Shown here in pieces: positions 1 through 7,507 of a DNA stretch of 64,000 nucleotides. This stretch comes from Actinomycetota bacterium (GTDB taxonomy: Bacteria > Actinomycetota > Acidimicrobiia > Acidimicrobiales > MedAcidi-G1). The position numbers and the translations under genes were made by a program. The DNA lies in the NCBI GenBank assembly GCA_014381945.1, contig JACNKQ010000024.1, positions 1 to 64,000 on the forward strand, read 5' to 3'. Position 1 is the stretch's first letter, and each line of letters starts with the position of its first letter. Below the pieces are notes generated by a model. The model worked only from the letters and a program-made list of their open reading frames with translations, ran no database searches and had not been told where the DNA came from.

Positions 1-12
1 CACGTTCGGCAC

Positions 13-1530
13 CTAGAAACCCCTGATCCGCTCCGGGCCGCCGCCCGCGGCCGCCCCCGGATGGCGCCGCCCCACCTGGTCGGCGATCGGCCCGCGGCCC
101 GTTGCCCTCAGACGGGCCAGATAGTCCGGCAGTTCGCCCCAGACATGGAACGGCCCGCCCTCCTCCATGACGATGTCGTGCGGATCCCGGCCGCCCGGCG
201 TCGTCTCGAGCATCGATGACTCCCACGCTTCCAGACGGGATCGCGCCGCAGCAATTTCATCGACATGATCTCCGGCAATGTCGCGCTGAAGATGCGGATC
301 GCTGCTCAGGTCATAGAGCATCTCGTCCGGGTAGCCGTGGTAGCCGTCGTGGCGGGTGCGGACGTAGAGCCGGTCCTCCCAGCGCAGGCTGCGCTGCACG
401 GTCCACGCCGCCGCCGAGAGCACGAGTTCTTGTCTTCCAGACGGGCCGACTCCGTCCTGGAGTTCCGACGCGAAGCTCTCGCCGTCCCAATGCCCTGGCA
501 CCTCGGCGCCGGCCAGTTCGAGCAGCGATGCGAACAGGTCCAACTGGTAGTGCAGGCCGGGGTCAGCAGTGCCGGGCGCGATCCCCGGCCAGCGCACCAC
601 GCCCGGGATCCGGTGCGTGTACTCGTCGGCGGTGTGGTGGTCGCACCAGACGCCCAGTTCGCCGAAGTTCTCGCCGTGGTCCGACGACACCACCACGACC
701 GTGTCGTCGGCCACCCCCTGCGCGGCGAGTGCGTCCATGAGGCGGCCCACCAGTGCGTCGGCCCGTCGGATGCCGGTGTCGTAGCCGTCCAAGATGAGCG
801 CAATGTCGTCGAGCGACTCCAGGGACTCGGGCAGCAGCGGCAGGCCGCGGAACAAAGCAGCATCTCCACCGAAACCGAGCACCTCGCCGGCCGAGTGCGG
901 GCCGCCCTGTGACCGATGGCCGGCCAGGATGTCCTCGGTGACCCAGTCGGGGCGCCCGTCGCCGAGCAACTCGGCGTCCTCCAGCGTGCCGGTGTAGGGG
1001 GTGTGTGGATCCCAGACGTGCACGTGGAGGAACCAGCGGTCCCGGTCGGCGTTGCGGGACAGCCAGTCGAGGGCGTGTCGGCCGACCCCGTCGGCGGACC
1101 AGGTGTTGTAGCCGTCCTGGATGGCCTCGTTGAAACCGGCGTACCAGTGCAGCGCCGAGTGGTGCTGGCCGAACACCGAGATCGTGGTCGTCCAGAGCCC
1201 CGCCCGGGACAGCACGGCGGCGAGGCTGCCATGGGCCCGCGGCGACCGGAAGCCCCGGCGCAGCCCCTCGGAGAACGGGTCGGCGGCGGTGCCACCGTGG
1301 CCGACGGCCCCGTTGTGGATCCCGAACAGTCCCGTCTGGAGCGCCGAGCGGGACGGCAGGCACGGCGAGTCCGAGGTGTAGAGACCATCGAACCGGATCC
1401 CCTCTGTAGCCAGGGCGTCGATGTTGGGGCTGGTCGGCCGGGGGTACCCGTAGCACCCCAGGTGGTCGGGTCGCAGCGAGTCGATGTCGACCCAGAGGAT
1501 TCGGAGTGGGGGCGGCGAGGTTCCGGACAT
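13..1530 (-). CDS. Type I sulfatase / arylsulfatase-like enzyme
   Basis: This 505-residue protein is a sulfatase-superfamily hydrolase that should cleave sulfate (or related) esters. The N-terminus has the metal-binding stretch DIDSLRPDHLGCYGY at about residues 16-30. The formylglycine signature Cys57-Leu-Pro-Ser-Arg61 follows, so Cys57 would be oxidised to formylglycine. A second metal-binding element, SSDHGENFGE, lies in the C-terminal half. I chose the ATG at 1530 because the fold starts right after it; the frame stays open further upstream but the residues there look like shadow sequence. No signal peptide is evident. It diverges from the gene at 1586 across 55 bp. The substrate cannot be told from sequence, and the maturation enzyme is not in the window. 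Confidence 0.9.
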   Translation of the reverse strand: MSGTSPPPLRILWVDIDSLRPDHLGCYGYPRPTSPNIDALATEGIRFDGLYTSDSPCLPSRSALQTGLFGIHNGAVGHGGTAADPFSEGLRRGFRSPRAHGSLAAVLSRAGLWTTTISVFGQHHSALHWYAGFNEAIQDGYNTWSADGVGRHALDWLSRNADRDRWFLHVHVWDPHTPYTGTLEDAELLGDGRPDWVTEDILAGHRSQGGPHSAGEVLGFGGDAALFRGLPLLPESLESLDDIALILDGYDTGIRRADALVGRLMDALAAQGVADDTVVVVSSDHGENFGELGVWCDHHTADEYTHRIPGVVRWPGIAPGTADPGLHYQLDLFASLLELAGAEVPGHWDGESFASELQDGVGPSGRQELVLSAAAWTVQRSLRWEDRLYVRTRHDGYHGYPDEMLYDLSSDPHLQRDIAGDHVDEIAAARSRLEAWESSMLETTPGGRDPHDIVMEEGGPFHVWGELPDYLARLRATGRGPIADQVGRRHPGAAAGGGPERIRGF

Positions 1531-1585
1531 GGCACGAGTCTGGCAGGAGTCTGGCAGGAGGTCCCCCGTGGGGGAGAATGGGAGC

Positions 1586-2632
1586 ATGGAAGCCGAGATG
1601 CATGAACTCCATTCCCTGGACAGCGAGTCCCCTGAGGCGCTGTATGCGTTCCTGGCCGAACGCGAATGGGGCGACGGCCTGCCGGTCGTGGCGCCCACGG
1701 AGGCGAGGGTCGAGGCGATGCTGGGAGGAAACGCCGGCCTCGGTCCCGACGAGGTCCTCGCGGTCCTACCTCCCCGCGGTGGCGCAGCCACCCGCCGGGC
1801 AGTGGCCGTCAACGCCGTCATGGCCGGCTGCCCGCCCCAGGTGTTCCCGGTCGTGGCCACCGCGGTCCGGGCACTCGGCGAGCAGCGCCTCAACCTGCGG
1901 GGCGTCAACGCCACCACGCATCCGGTGGCGCCGCTGGTGATAGTGCACGGCGACGCCGTCGCCGATCTGGGCTTCAACGCCGAGGTCGGTGCCTTCGGAC
2001 CAGGCAACCGGGCCAACGCCACCGTCGGCCGGGCGGTGCGCCTCGTGCTGCTCCACGTGGCCGGGGCCCGTCCCGGCCCAGGCGACGCCGCCACCCAGGG
2101 CCAGCCGTCCAAGTACGCCTACTGCACCGCCGAGAACCAGGCGGCCAGCCCGTGGGAGCCCTACCACCACTCCGTGGGCGTCGACGCCCCGAGTGCCGTC
2201 ACGGTCCACTGCGGCGAGAACCCCCACAACTTCCACGACATGGAGTCCGACGACATCGGGCGCATCCTCGACAAGGCCGCCTCCGCCATGGCCACCTTCG
2301 GGGTCAACAACGCCTGCATCTCGGGCGGGGAGTGGTTCGTCGGCCTCTGCCCCGAGCACGCTGCCACCGCCGACCGGGCCGGCTGGGGCCGGGACGATGT
2401 CGCCTCCTACCTGTTCGCCCACGCCCGACGCCCCGCCCGGGAGTTCCGCCGGCAGTTCGACCTGCTGGCCTGGGCACCCTGGATGAACGACGCCGCAGAC
2501 GACGAACTTCTCCCCATGACCGAAGAGGTCGGCAACATCCGGGTATTCGTCACCGGCGGCGCCGGGAAGCACTCGTGCGTGATCCCATCCTGGGGCATGA
2601 CCCGCAGCGTCACATTGCCCCTGGAACCATGA
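1586..2632 (+). CDS. UGSC-locus partner protein, uncharacterised
   Basis: This 348-residue protein has no function I recognise. It is clearly homologous to the C-terminal two thirds of the thioredoxin fusion at 38599-40047. Both share a GDGLPVV/TDGLPVV-xPTEARV entry motif, an AVNAVMAGC motif, a GNRAN-(A/S)-T-(V/I)-GRAV block and a (C/L)-PEH motif. Conserved cysteines include the one in AVNAVMAGC. The ATG at 1586 follows a GGGGAGA ribosome site, and the conserved region begins about 25 residues later. The Sec-containing UGSC gene starts 13 bp downstream, so the two are probably co-transcribed and may work together. The recurrence of this pair elsewhere in the window supports a joint role. There is no signal peptide or membrane segment. 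Confidence 0.8.
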   Translation: MEAEMHELHSLDSESPEALYAFLAEREWGDGLPVVAPTEARVEAMLGGNAGLGPDEVLAVLPPRGGAATRRAVAVNAVMAGCPPQVFPVVATAVRALGEQRLNLRGVNATTHPVAPLVIVHGDAVADLGFNAEVGAFGPGNRANATVGRAVRLVLLHVAGARPGPGDAATQGQPSKYAYCTAENQAASPWEPYHHSVGVDAPSAVTVHCGENPHNFHDMESDDIGRILDKAASAMATFGVNNACISGGEWFVGLCPEHAATADRAGWGRDDVASYLFAHARRPAREFRRQFDLLAWAPWMNDAADDELLPMTEEVGNIRVFVTGGAGKHSCVIPSWGMTRSVTLPLEP

Positions 2633-2645
2633 GAGTCTTTCTCCT

Positions 2646-3209
2646 GTGACCATTTTGATCCAGGATCCAGCGGGCCCCCTAGCCGTGGGCGGTGTGCAAC
2701 TCGCCCCCGCCGTCCCGGCTCTGGTTTCCGGAAAGATCGGCGTGCTCGACAATGGCAAGCCCAACGCCCGGCTCCTGCTCACGAAGGCCGCCGAAGGACT
2801 GGCCACCCGCATCGGCGGCGAGGTGGCCAGCGTGATCGGCAAGTCGGACAGGTCGGGCAAGTCGGGCAGGGGCGCCCCGGGGAACAACGCCGCAACAGCG
2901 TGCGAGTCGCAGGTGCTGGAGGGCCTCAGCAAAGAGGTCCGGATCGTGCTGACGGGATCGGCCGATTGAGGATCGTGTACGTCGTGGAGTGTCCACGACC
3001 TCGTCGAACTCGAAAGGGCCGGCATCCCGACCGTGGTGCTCGCCACGACGCCGTTCGCCCACCTCGCCGCCGCCTCGGCGAAGAACCTGGGCCTGCCCGA
3101 TGCCCGTATTGTCGCCGTCCCGCATCCGCTGGGCGGCACGGACGAGGAGACCGTCATCGCATGGGCTGAGGCAGCCGTCGACGGAATCATCGAGGCGCTC
3201 GAACGATGA
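2646..3209 (+). CDS. UGSC-motif selenoprotein (in-frame TGA = Sec108)
   Basis: Read through the TGA at 2967-2969, this gene encodes 187 residues with Sec at position 108. The codons TGA GGA TCG TGT give Sec-Gly-Ser-Cys, the motif that names the UGSC selenoprotein family; its biochemical role is not established. The part before the TGA has a KIGVLDNGKPNA motif. The part after it continues as a regular fold (SVHDLVELERAGIP, then LPDARIVAVPHPLGG). Three observations support readthrough. The frame stays open for 79 codons after the TGA. It ends at a TGA overlapping the next start by ATGA. A perfect 8-bp hairpin follows the TGA. The GTG start at 2646 lies 13 bp after the partner gene. Treating it as two separate genes would cut the conserved motif in half. 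Confidence 0.88.
2981..2999 (+). promoter_or_regulatory. Bacterial SECIS-like hairpin of UGSC gene 1
   Basis: GTCGTGGA (2981-2988) pairs perfectly with TCCACGAC (2992-2999) around a GTG loop. The loop lies 20-22 nt after the Sec TGA at 2967-2969. This matches the known placement of bacterial SECIS stem-loops inside the reading frame, and the loop contains GU. The same loop bases at the same distance occur in the second UGSC gene. Confidence 0.8.
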
Positions 3210-4042
3210 GCATCGCCATAGACCTGAGCGGCAGGACCGCCATCGTCACCGGTGCGGGTGCCGGCATCGGCAGAGAGATCGCCCGTTGGCTGGCCAGGGC
3301 CGGCTCATCGGTCGCTGTCGCCGACATCCGGGCCGACAGGGCCGAGGAGACCGTGGCACTCATCCTCGACGAAGTGGTCGAGGTCGGAGCGAAGAGCGAG
3401 GTATTCGCCGTCGTAGCCGACGCCCGCGACGACGCTGGACTCAAGCGCATGGTGGAGTCGGCGGCGTATCAGCTCGACGGCCTGGACATCGCCGTCAACA
3501 ACATCGGCATGCTCGGACCGAGGGGAAGTGCACCCCTGCTGGACCTTGATGGCGAGGCATGGCGCGACGTCCTCGACCAGAACCTGGTGCTCACGGCGCT
3601 GTCCATGCGTGCGGAGGCGAAGGCCATGCTGGAATACGGATCCGGTGGGGGGGACGGGCAGCAGGTGATCGTCAACGTCACCTCCGGCGAGACCACGCGG
3701 CCTGCGCCGGGGCTCGCCGGCTACGGCGCTGCCAAGGCCGCCATCAACCACGTCACCGACACCGCCGCCGTCGAGTGGGGGCCGCTCGGCATCAGGGTGG
3801 TGGCGATCGCCCCCGGAACCACCCTCACCGAGACCGTCGCCGAGGCGCTGCCGCCGGACTACATCGACGCCGTAGTGGCCTCGACGCCGCTTCGGCGCAG
3901 GACCGAACACGACGAGTTGGGTCGCCTCGTGGTGTTCCTGGCCTCGGACCTTGCCCGTTGCATCACCGGTGGCCTCATCCTGGCAGACGCCGGTGCCAGG
4001 CTCGCGCGCAACCGGCCGGGGATCCCGGGGGGACCGGACTAA
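3206..4042 (+). CDS. SDR-family NAD(P)-dependent oxidoreductase
   Basis: This 278-residue classical short-chain dehydrogenase carries the cofactor motif TGAGAGIG at residues 15-22. It has the NNIG version of the structural NNAG motif and the catalytic pair Tyr173 and Lys177 in YGAAK. The start ATG overlaps the stop of the UGSC selenoprotein gene by ATGA, so translation is probably coupled and the three genes from 1586 form one operon. Its stop overlaps the stop of the convergent dehydrogenase at 4039. The substrate is not evident. An alcohol/ketone or hydroxyacyl-CoA substrate is likely from the surrounding CoA enzymes. Confidence 0.92.
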   Translation: MSIAIDLSGRTAIVTGAGAGIGREIARWLARAGSSVAVADIRADRAEETVALILDEVVEVGAKSEVFAVVADARDDAGLKRMVESAAYQLDGLDIAVNNIGMLGPRGSAPLLDLDGEAWRDVLDQNLVLTALSMRAEAKAMLEYGSGGGDGQQVIVNVTSGETTRPAPGLAGYGAAKAAINHVTDTAAVEWGPLGIRVVAIAPGTTLTETVAEALPPDYIDAVVASTPLRRRTEHDELGRLVVFLASDLARCITGGLILADAGARLARNRPGIPGGPD

Positions 4043-5112
4043 CTGCCCACCGGCGCGTGCCTGAGCACCGCACGGACGGCATCGGTGTCGGCGGTGCGCA
4101 GCAGAATGTCCATGGCCCGGCCGATTTCGTCGAGCCCGACAACCTCGCCGAGCAGGGGCCCGGTCGGGAAGTCGCCCTCGTTGAGAATCCGGCAGGCCTC
4201 GGCCACCGAATCGTTGGTGCCGCCGGCGCCACCGTGGATGGTGAGCGAGCGCATCACTACATGGTCCGAGACGACCGGCACGGCAGCCCGGTCCTTGAGC
4301 CCCGCCCAGATCACCTGGCCGCCGTGGTGGACCAGGTCGAGGCAGAGGCCCGGAGTCGAAGGCGCCGACGCCAGGTCGACAGCCACCGAGGCGCCGAAGC
4401 CGCCGGTGAGGTCGTGCACGATCTCGACCGGGTCGTCGACGGTCACGTCGATCGTGTGGTCTGCGCCGACCTCACGGGCCACCTCGAGGCGCATGGCGTC
4501 CTCAGCGGTGCCGGTCACGACCACGGTGGCCCCCAGCGACCTGGCGTAGGCGGCGCACGTGAGGCCCATGTGGCCCGGCCCCTGAATGACGATGGTCTGG
4601 CCGGCCTGCAGGTTCACCTTCGCCAGCCACGCCACCATGTTCGACAGCGGCTCGAACAGCGTCAACTCCTCGGCGGAGACGTCGTCGGTGAGCCGGACCA
4701 ACTGCGTGCCTGGCAGGATCGACATGAACTCGCCGTAGCCGCCCCACAGGCCCTCCCGCTCGTCAAGGCCGAACGAGTAGCCGTAGCAGCGGACACCGAA
4801 CGGGTTGCCCTCGTAGGGCGCTCCGTAGGTGACGATGTTGACCGCCACCCGGTCGCCGACTACGACACCCAGGTCGGCGTCGTCGTCGAGGGCGTGCACC
4901 CGGCCGACGATCTCGTGGCCGGGCACCGTCGGCGAGACCTCGCCCGGCACGTGCTTGTGGCCGTTGAGTTGGGCGACGTCGCTGTGGCAGAGCCCGACCG
5001 CCTCGACGGCCAGCACGGCCCCGCCCGGAGGAGCGGTGGCGACGGCGAAGTCGTCCCGACGCTCCCAGGTTCCGTCCCCCGAAAAGACGACGGCGCGGCA
5101 GGAGTTGGTCAT
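4039..5112 (-). CDS. Zinc-dependent medium-chain alcohol dehydrogenase family
   Basis: This 357-residue MDR-superfamily enzyme has the catalytic-zinc motifs GLCHSDVAQLNG and PGHEIVG, and a Rossmann motif GPGHMGL in its C-terminal half. The four-cysteine structural-zinc lobe of classical alcohol dehydrogenases is absent: the corresponding loop has only one cysteine (VRCYGYSF). The start at 5112 is the methionine directly before the conserved N-terminus; residues upstream in frame look like shadow sequence from the thiolase. It lies 25 bp downstream of the thiolase at 5138-6340, suggesting co-transcription. It probably oxidises an alcohol or hydroxyacyl intermediate, but the substrate is unknown. 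Confidence 0.88.
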   Translation of the reverse strand: MTNSCRAVVFSGDGTWERRDDFAVATAPPGGAVLAVEAVGLCHSDVAQLNGHKHVPGEVSPTVPGHEIVGRVHALDDDADLGVVVGDRVAVNIVTYGAPYEGNPFGVRCYGYSFGLDEREGLWGGYGEFMSILPGTQLVRLTDDVSAEELTLFEPLSNMVAWLAKVNLQAGQTIVIQGPGHMGLTCAAYARSLGATVVVTGTAEDAMRLEVAREVGADHTIDVTVDDPVEIVHDLTGGFGASVAVDLASAPSTPGLCLDLVHHGGQVIWAGLKDRAAVPVVSDHVVMRSLTIHGGAGGTNDSVAEACRILNEGDFPTGPLLGEVVGLDEIGRAMDILLRTADTDAVRAVLRHAPVGS

Positions 5113-5137
5113 ATCTCGGCTCCTGCCGGTACCTGTA

Positions 5138-6340
5138 TCAGATCCTCTGCAGGAGGGTGCCTGTGCCGAGGCCGCCGCCGCAGCACATGGTGACGAGGGC
5201 GTGCTCGCCGCCGGTGCGCTGCAGTTCGTGGACGGCCTTGGTGGTGAGGATGGCTCCGGTGCCGCCCAGCGGGTGGCCGAGGGCAATGGCGCCACCGTTG
5301 GGGTTGACGCGCTCCATGTCGGGCCCGATCTCCTTTTCCCAGGCCAGCACTACCGAGGCGAAGGCCTCGTTGATCTCGACGACGTCGATGTCGTCGATGC
5401 TCATGCCGTTGTCGGTCAACAGCTTGCGGGTGGCGCCGATCGGGCCGGTGAGCATGAACTCGGGGTCGGAGCCCACCAGGCAGGTGTCGACCACCCGGGC
5501 CAACGGCGTCACGCCGAGCGCCGCAGCCTTGTCGGCGGTCATGAGCAGAACGGCGCCTGCGCCGTCGGAGATCTGCGATGAGGTGGCAGCGGTGTGCGCC
5601 CCGTCGGGACGCCCTGTGGGCTTGAGTTGCGCCAGCCCCTCCATGGTGGTGTCCCGCAGGCCCTCGTCGCGTTCGACCATCACGGTCTCGCCGGTGGGGT
5701 TGCCCTCATCGTCGAGCACCGGGACCTCGACGTTGACCAACTGGGTCCCGTAGCGGTCCTCCTGCCAGGCGCGGGCCGCCCGGTCCTGGGACATCTTGCC
5801 GAAGACATCGCAATCCTCGCGGCTGATGCCCCAGTGGTCGGCCATGCGCTCGGAGCCCTCGAACTGCGAGGTGAACTCGAAGTGGTCGAAGTAGTTGCGG
5901 TTGATCGGGCGTCCGGAGTCCGGGTCCGCCGGCGTGGTTGCACCGAACTTCACCCGGCTCATCAACTCGATGCCGCAGCCGACGGCTACATCGACGGTAC
6001 CCGAGGCGACGAGGGCGTAGGCGAGGTTGGTGGCCTGCTGGGAAGAGCCGCACTGGGCGTCGACCGTGGTGGCCGGTGCCTCGAGCGGCAGCCCGGCGGA
6101 CAGCCACGCCGTGCGGGTCACGTTCATGGACTGCATGCCGACCTGGCCGACGCAGCCGCCGACCACCTGGCCGACCTCGAGCGGGTCGACGCCGGTGCGG
6201 TCGAACAGGGCACGTTGGACGGTGCCCAGGACGTCGACTGAGTGGCAGGACGACAGGCCGCCGTTACGACGACCGATCGGGGTGCGCACGGCATCGACGA
6301 TGACGACTGGATTGTCAGAACTTGCGGGGCTTGCAGGCAT
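5138..6340 (-). CDS. Acetyl-CoA acetyltransferase / thiolase
   Basis: This 400-residue thiolase has its acyl-accepting nucleophile at Cys97 in DAQCGSS. It also has the GHPLGGTGA motif carrying the catalytic histidine and the C-terminal cysteine in CCGGGLGTG. It would cleave 3-ketoacyl-CoA with CoA, or do the reverse condensation. The length is normal for the family. The sequence resembles the thiolases used in steroid or fatty-acid side-chain degradation more than a biosynthetic enzyme, but I would not fix the substrate. It is the first gene of a pair with the dehydrogenase ending at 4039. It diverges from the CDF transporter at 6422. Confidence 0.93.
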   Translation of the reverse strand: MPASPASSDNPVVIVDAVRTPIGRRNGGLSSCHSVDVLGTVQRALFDRTGVDPLEVGQVVGGCVGQVGMQSMNVTRTAWLSAGLPLEAPATTVDAQCGSSQQATNLAYALVASGTVDVAVGCGIELMSRVKFGATTPADPDSGRPINRNYFDHFEFTSQFEGSERMADHWGISREDCDVFGKMSQDRAARAWQEDRYGTQLVNVEVPVLDDEGNPTGETVMVERDEGLRDTTMEGLAQLKPTGRPDGAHTAATSSQISDGAGAVLLMTADKAAALGVTPLARVVDTCLVGSDPEFMLTGPIGATRKLLTDNGMSIDDIDVVEINEAFASVVLAWEKEIGPDMERVNPNGGAIALGHPLGGTGAILTTKAVHELQRTGGEHALVTMCCGGGLGTGTLLQRI

Positions 6341-6421
6341 GGATGCTCCAGGGATCGGGTGGACCTACCCTCACCCTACGATCATCAGTAGGCCGACGTG
6401 AGATCGAGCGAGAAGGGCACC

Positions 6422-7303
6422 ATGGGACAGGCGCACGATCACGGGAGATCCGGCCGCGTGCTGGGCTGGGCGCTGTGCGCCAACAGCGTGCTGCTGGTCG
6501 TGCAGGTGTTGGGCGTGCTGGCCTTTGCGTCGCTTGCCCTGGTGGCCGACGCAGTCCACCAGGGCTCCGATGTCCTTGCCCTGACCGTTGCCGTAATCGC
6601 CATGGCGGTGGCCCGCCGGGGGCCGATCGGCCGCTACAGCTACGGGCTCCGTCGGGCCGAGGTCATGGGTGCCCTGCTCAACGCCGTGCTGCTCCTGGCT
6701 GCCGCCGGCTGGATCGTGGTGGAGGCCTCCCGCCGCATCGGCGATGCGCCAGACGTCGACGGCTGGGGCGTGGCCGCCGTGGCCCTCGCCGGCCTGGCCG
6801 TCAACGGTGGCAGCGCCTGGCTACTTGGTCGCACCGGCGACCGGAGCCTCAACGTGCAGGGGGCCGCCCTCCACCTGCTCGGTGATGCCGCAGGATCCTT
6901 CGGTGCCCTCGTCGCAGGCCTGTCCATGGTGTTGTGGGACGCCGCCTGGGTCGACCCGGCGGTCTCGTATCTCATTGCCGCCCTGCTGCTCTGGTCCGGC
7001 ATCGGCCTGATCCGCCGCACTACCCGGATCCTGCTCGAGGGTGCGCCTCCCGGCATCGACACCGAGGACCTGGCAGCGCTGATGATCGCCCACGACAAGG
7101 TCGACGACGTCCACCACCTGCACGTCTGGGCTGTCGACTCGACGCTCGTGGCGTTCAGCGCCCATGTTGTGGTGGCCGCCGACACCCTCCATGACGCCCA
7201 GGGGGTCGCCACAGAACTCGAGGCCCGCCTGGCCGAACGCGGCGTCGCCCATGCCACCCTCGCCCTCGAGTGCCACCCCTGCGACGAGGGAGCAGGTTGT
7301 TAG
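6422..7303 (+). CDS. Cation diffusion facilitator (CDF) metal exporter
   Basis: This 293-residue membrane protein exports divalent metal ions, typically zinc or cadmium, in exchange for protons. It begins with a short His-rich HDHG segment. Multiple hydrophobic helices follow. Each half of the transport core has a metal-site pair: ADAVHQGSD in helix 2 and HLLGDAAGS in helix 5. The C-terminal cytoplasmic domain contains DDVHHLHVW and ends with a CHPCDEGAGC tail rich in cysteine. The ATG at 6422 follows GAGAAGGG. It is transcribed alone, divergently from the thiolase. Confidence 0.93.
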   Translation: MGQAHDHGRSGRVLGWALCANSVLLVVQVLGVLAFASLALVADAVHQGSDVLALTVAVIAMAVARRGPIGRYSYGLRRAEVMGALLNAVLLLAAAGWIVVEASRRIGDAPDVDGWGVAAVALAGLAVNGGSAWLLGRTGDRSLNVQGAALHLLGDAAGSFGALVAGLSMVLWDAAWVDPAVSYLIAALLLWSGIGLIRRTTRILLEGAPPGIDTEDLAALMIAHDKVDDVHHLHVWAVDSTLVAFSAHVVVAADTLHDAQGVATELEARLAERGVAHATLALECHPCDEGAGC

Positions 7304-7355
7304 GCGAGGGTTGCCGGACGAGAGCCCGCTGAACCCCGACACGCACGATGCGTGT

Positions 7356-7507
7356 GGTCAGATCGGCAGGTTGCCGGTGGCGGTAGTCGTCGGCCCCGTC
7401 CCCGGATCACACCCGGGTGCGTTGGCCACAAGTGATAGGAGGCCCGTCCCCGGATCACTTGCGTCCCCGGATCACTTGGGCGGGTCAGATCGGCAGGCTG
7501 CCGGTGG
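7356..7507. repeat. 25-bp direct repeat duplicating the end of the acyl-CoA dehydrogenase gene
   Basis: The 25 bases at 7356-7380 recur at 7483-7507 with one difference. The second copy encodes the C-terminal TGSLPI and stop of the acyl-CoA dehydrogenase on the minus strand. The first copy is a displaced duplicate 127 bp away. The DNA between them holds copies of the CGTCCCCGGATCACTT repeat. The gap 7304-7484 holds no gene. Confidence 0.75.
7430..7460. repeat. 31-nt intergenic repeat with AAGTGAT/ATCACTT inverted ends
   Basis: The element begins AAGTGAT and ends ATCACTT, with a GC-rich core AGGAGGCCCGTCCCCGG. It matches the reverse complement of the repeats at 49218-49248 and 49251-49281 at 29 of 31 positions. 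Partial copies of its right half lie at 7397-7410 and 7462-7477. Its function is unknown. Confidence 0.75.

Noticed and set aside
2630-2632. Sec readthrough of the partner gene's TGA
   Set aside because: The UGSC gene starts 13 bp later in another frame, no matching hairpin follows at the right spacing, and the protein already aligns end to end with the fusion's domain.
2967-2969. TGA treated as an ordinary stop or a pseudogene mutation in UGSC gene 1
   Set aside because: The downstream frame is long, matches the second copy, ends in an ATGA overlap with the next start and is preceded by the UGSC motif; decay or coincidence does not explain both copies.
1766-3190. Long open frame on the minus strand across the partner and UGSC genes
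   Set aside because: It is antisense to conserved proteins, has GC-driven low-complexity composition and no recognisable domain.
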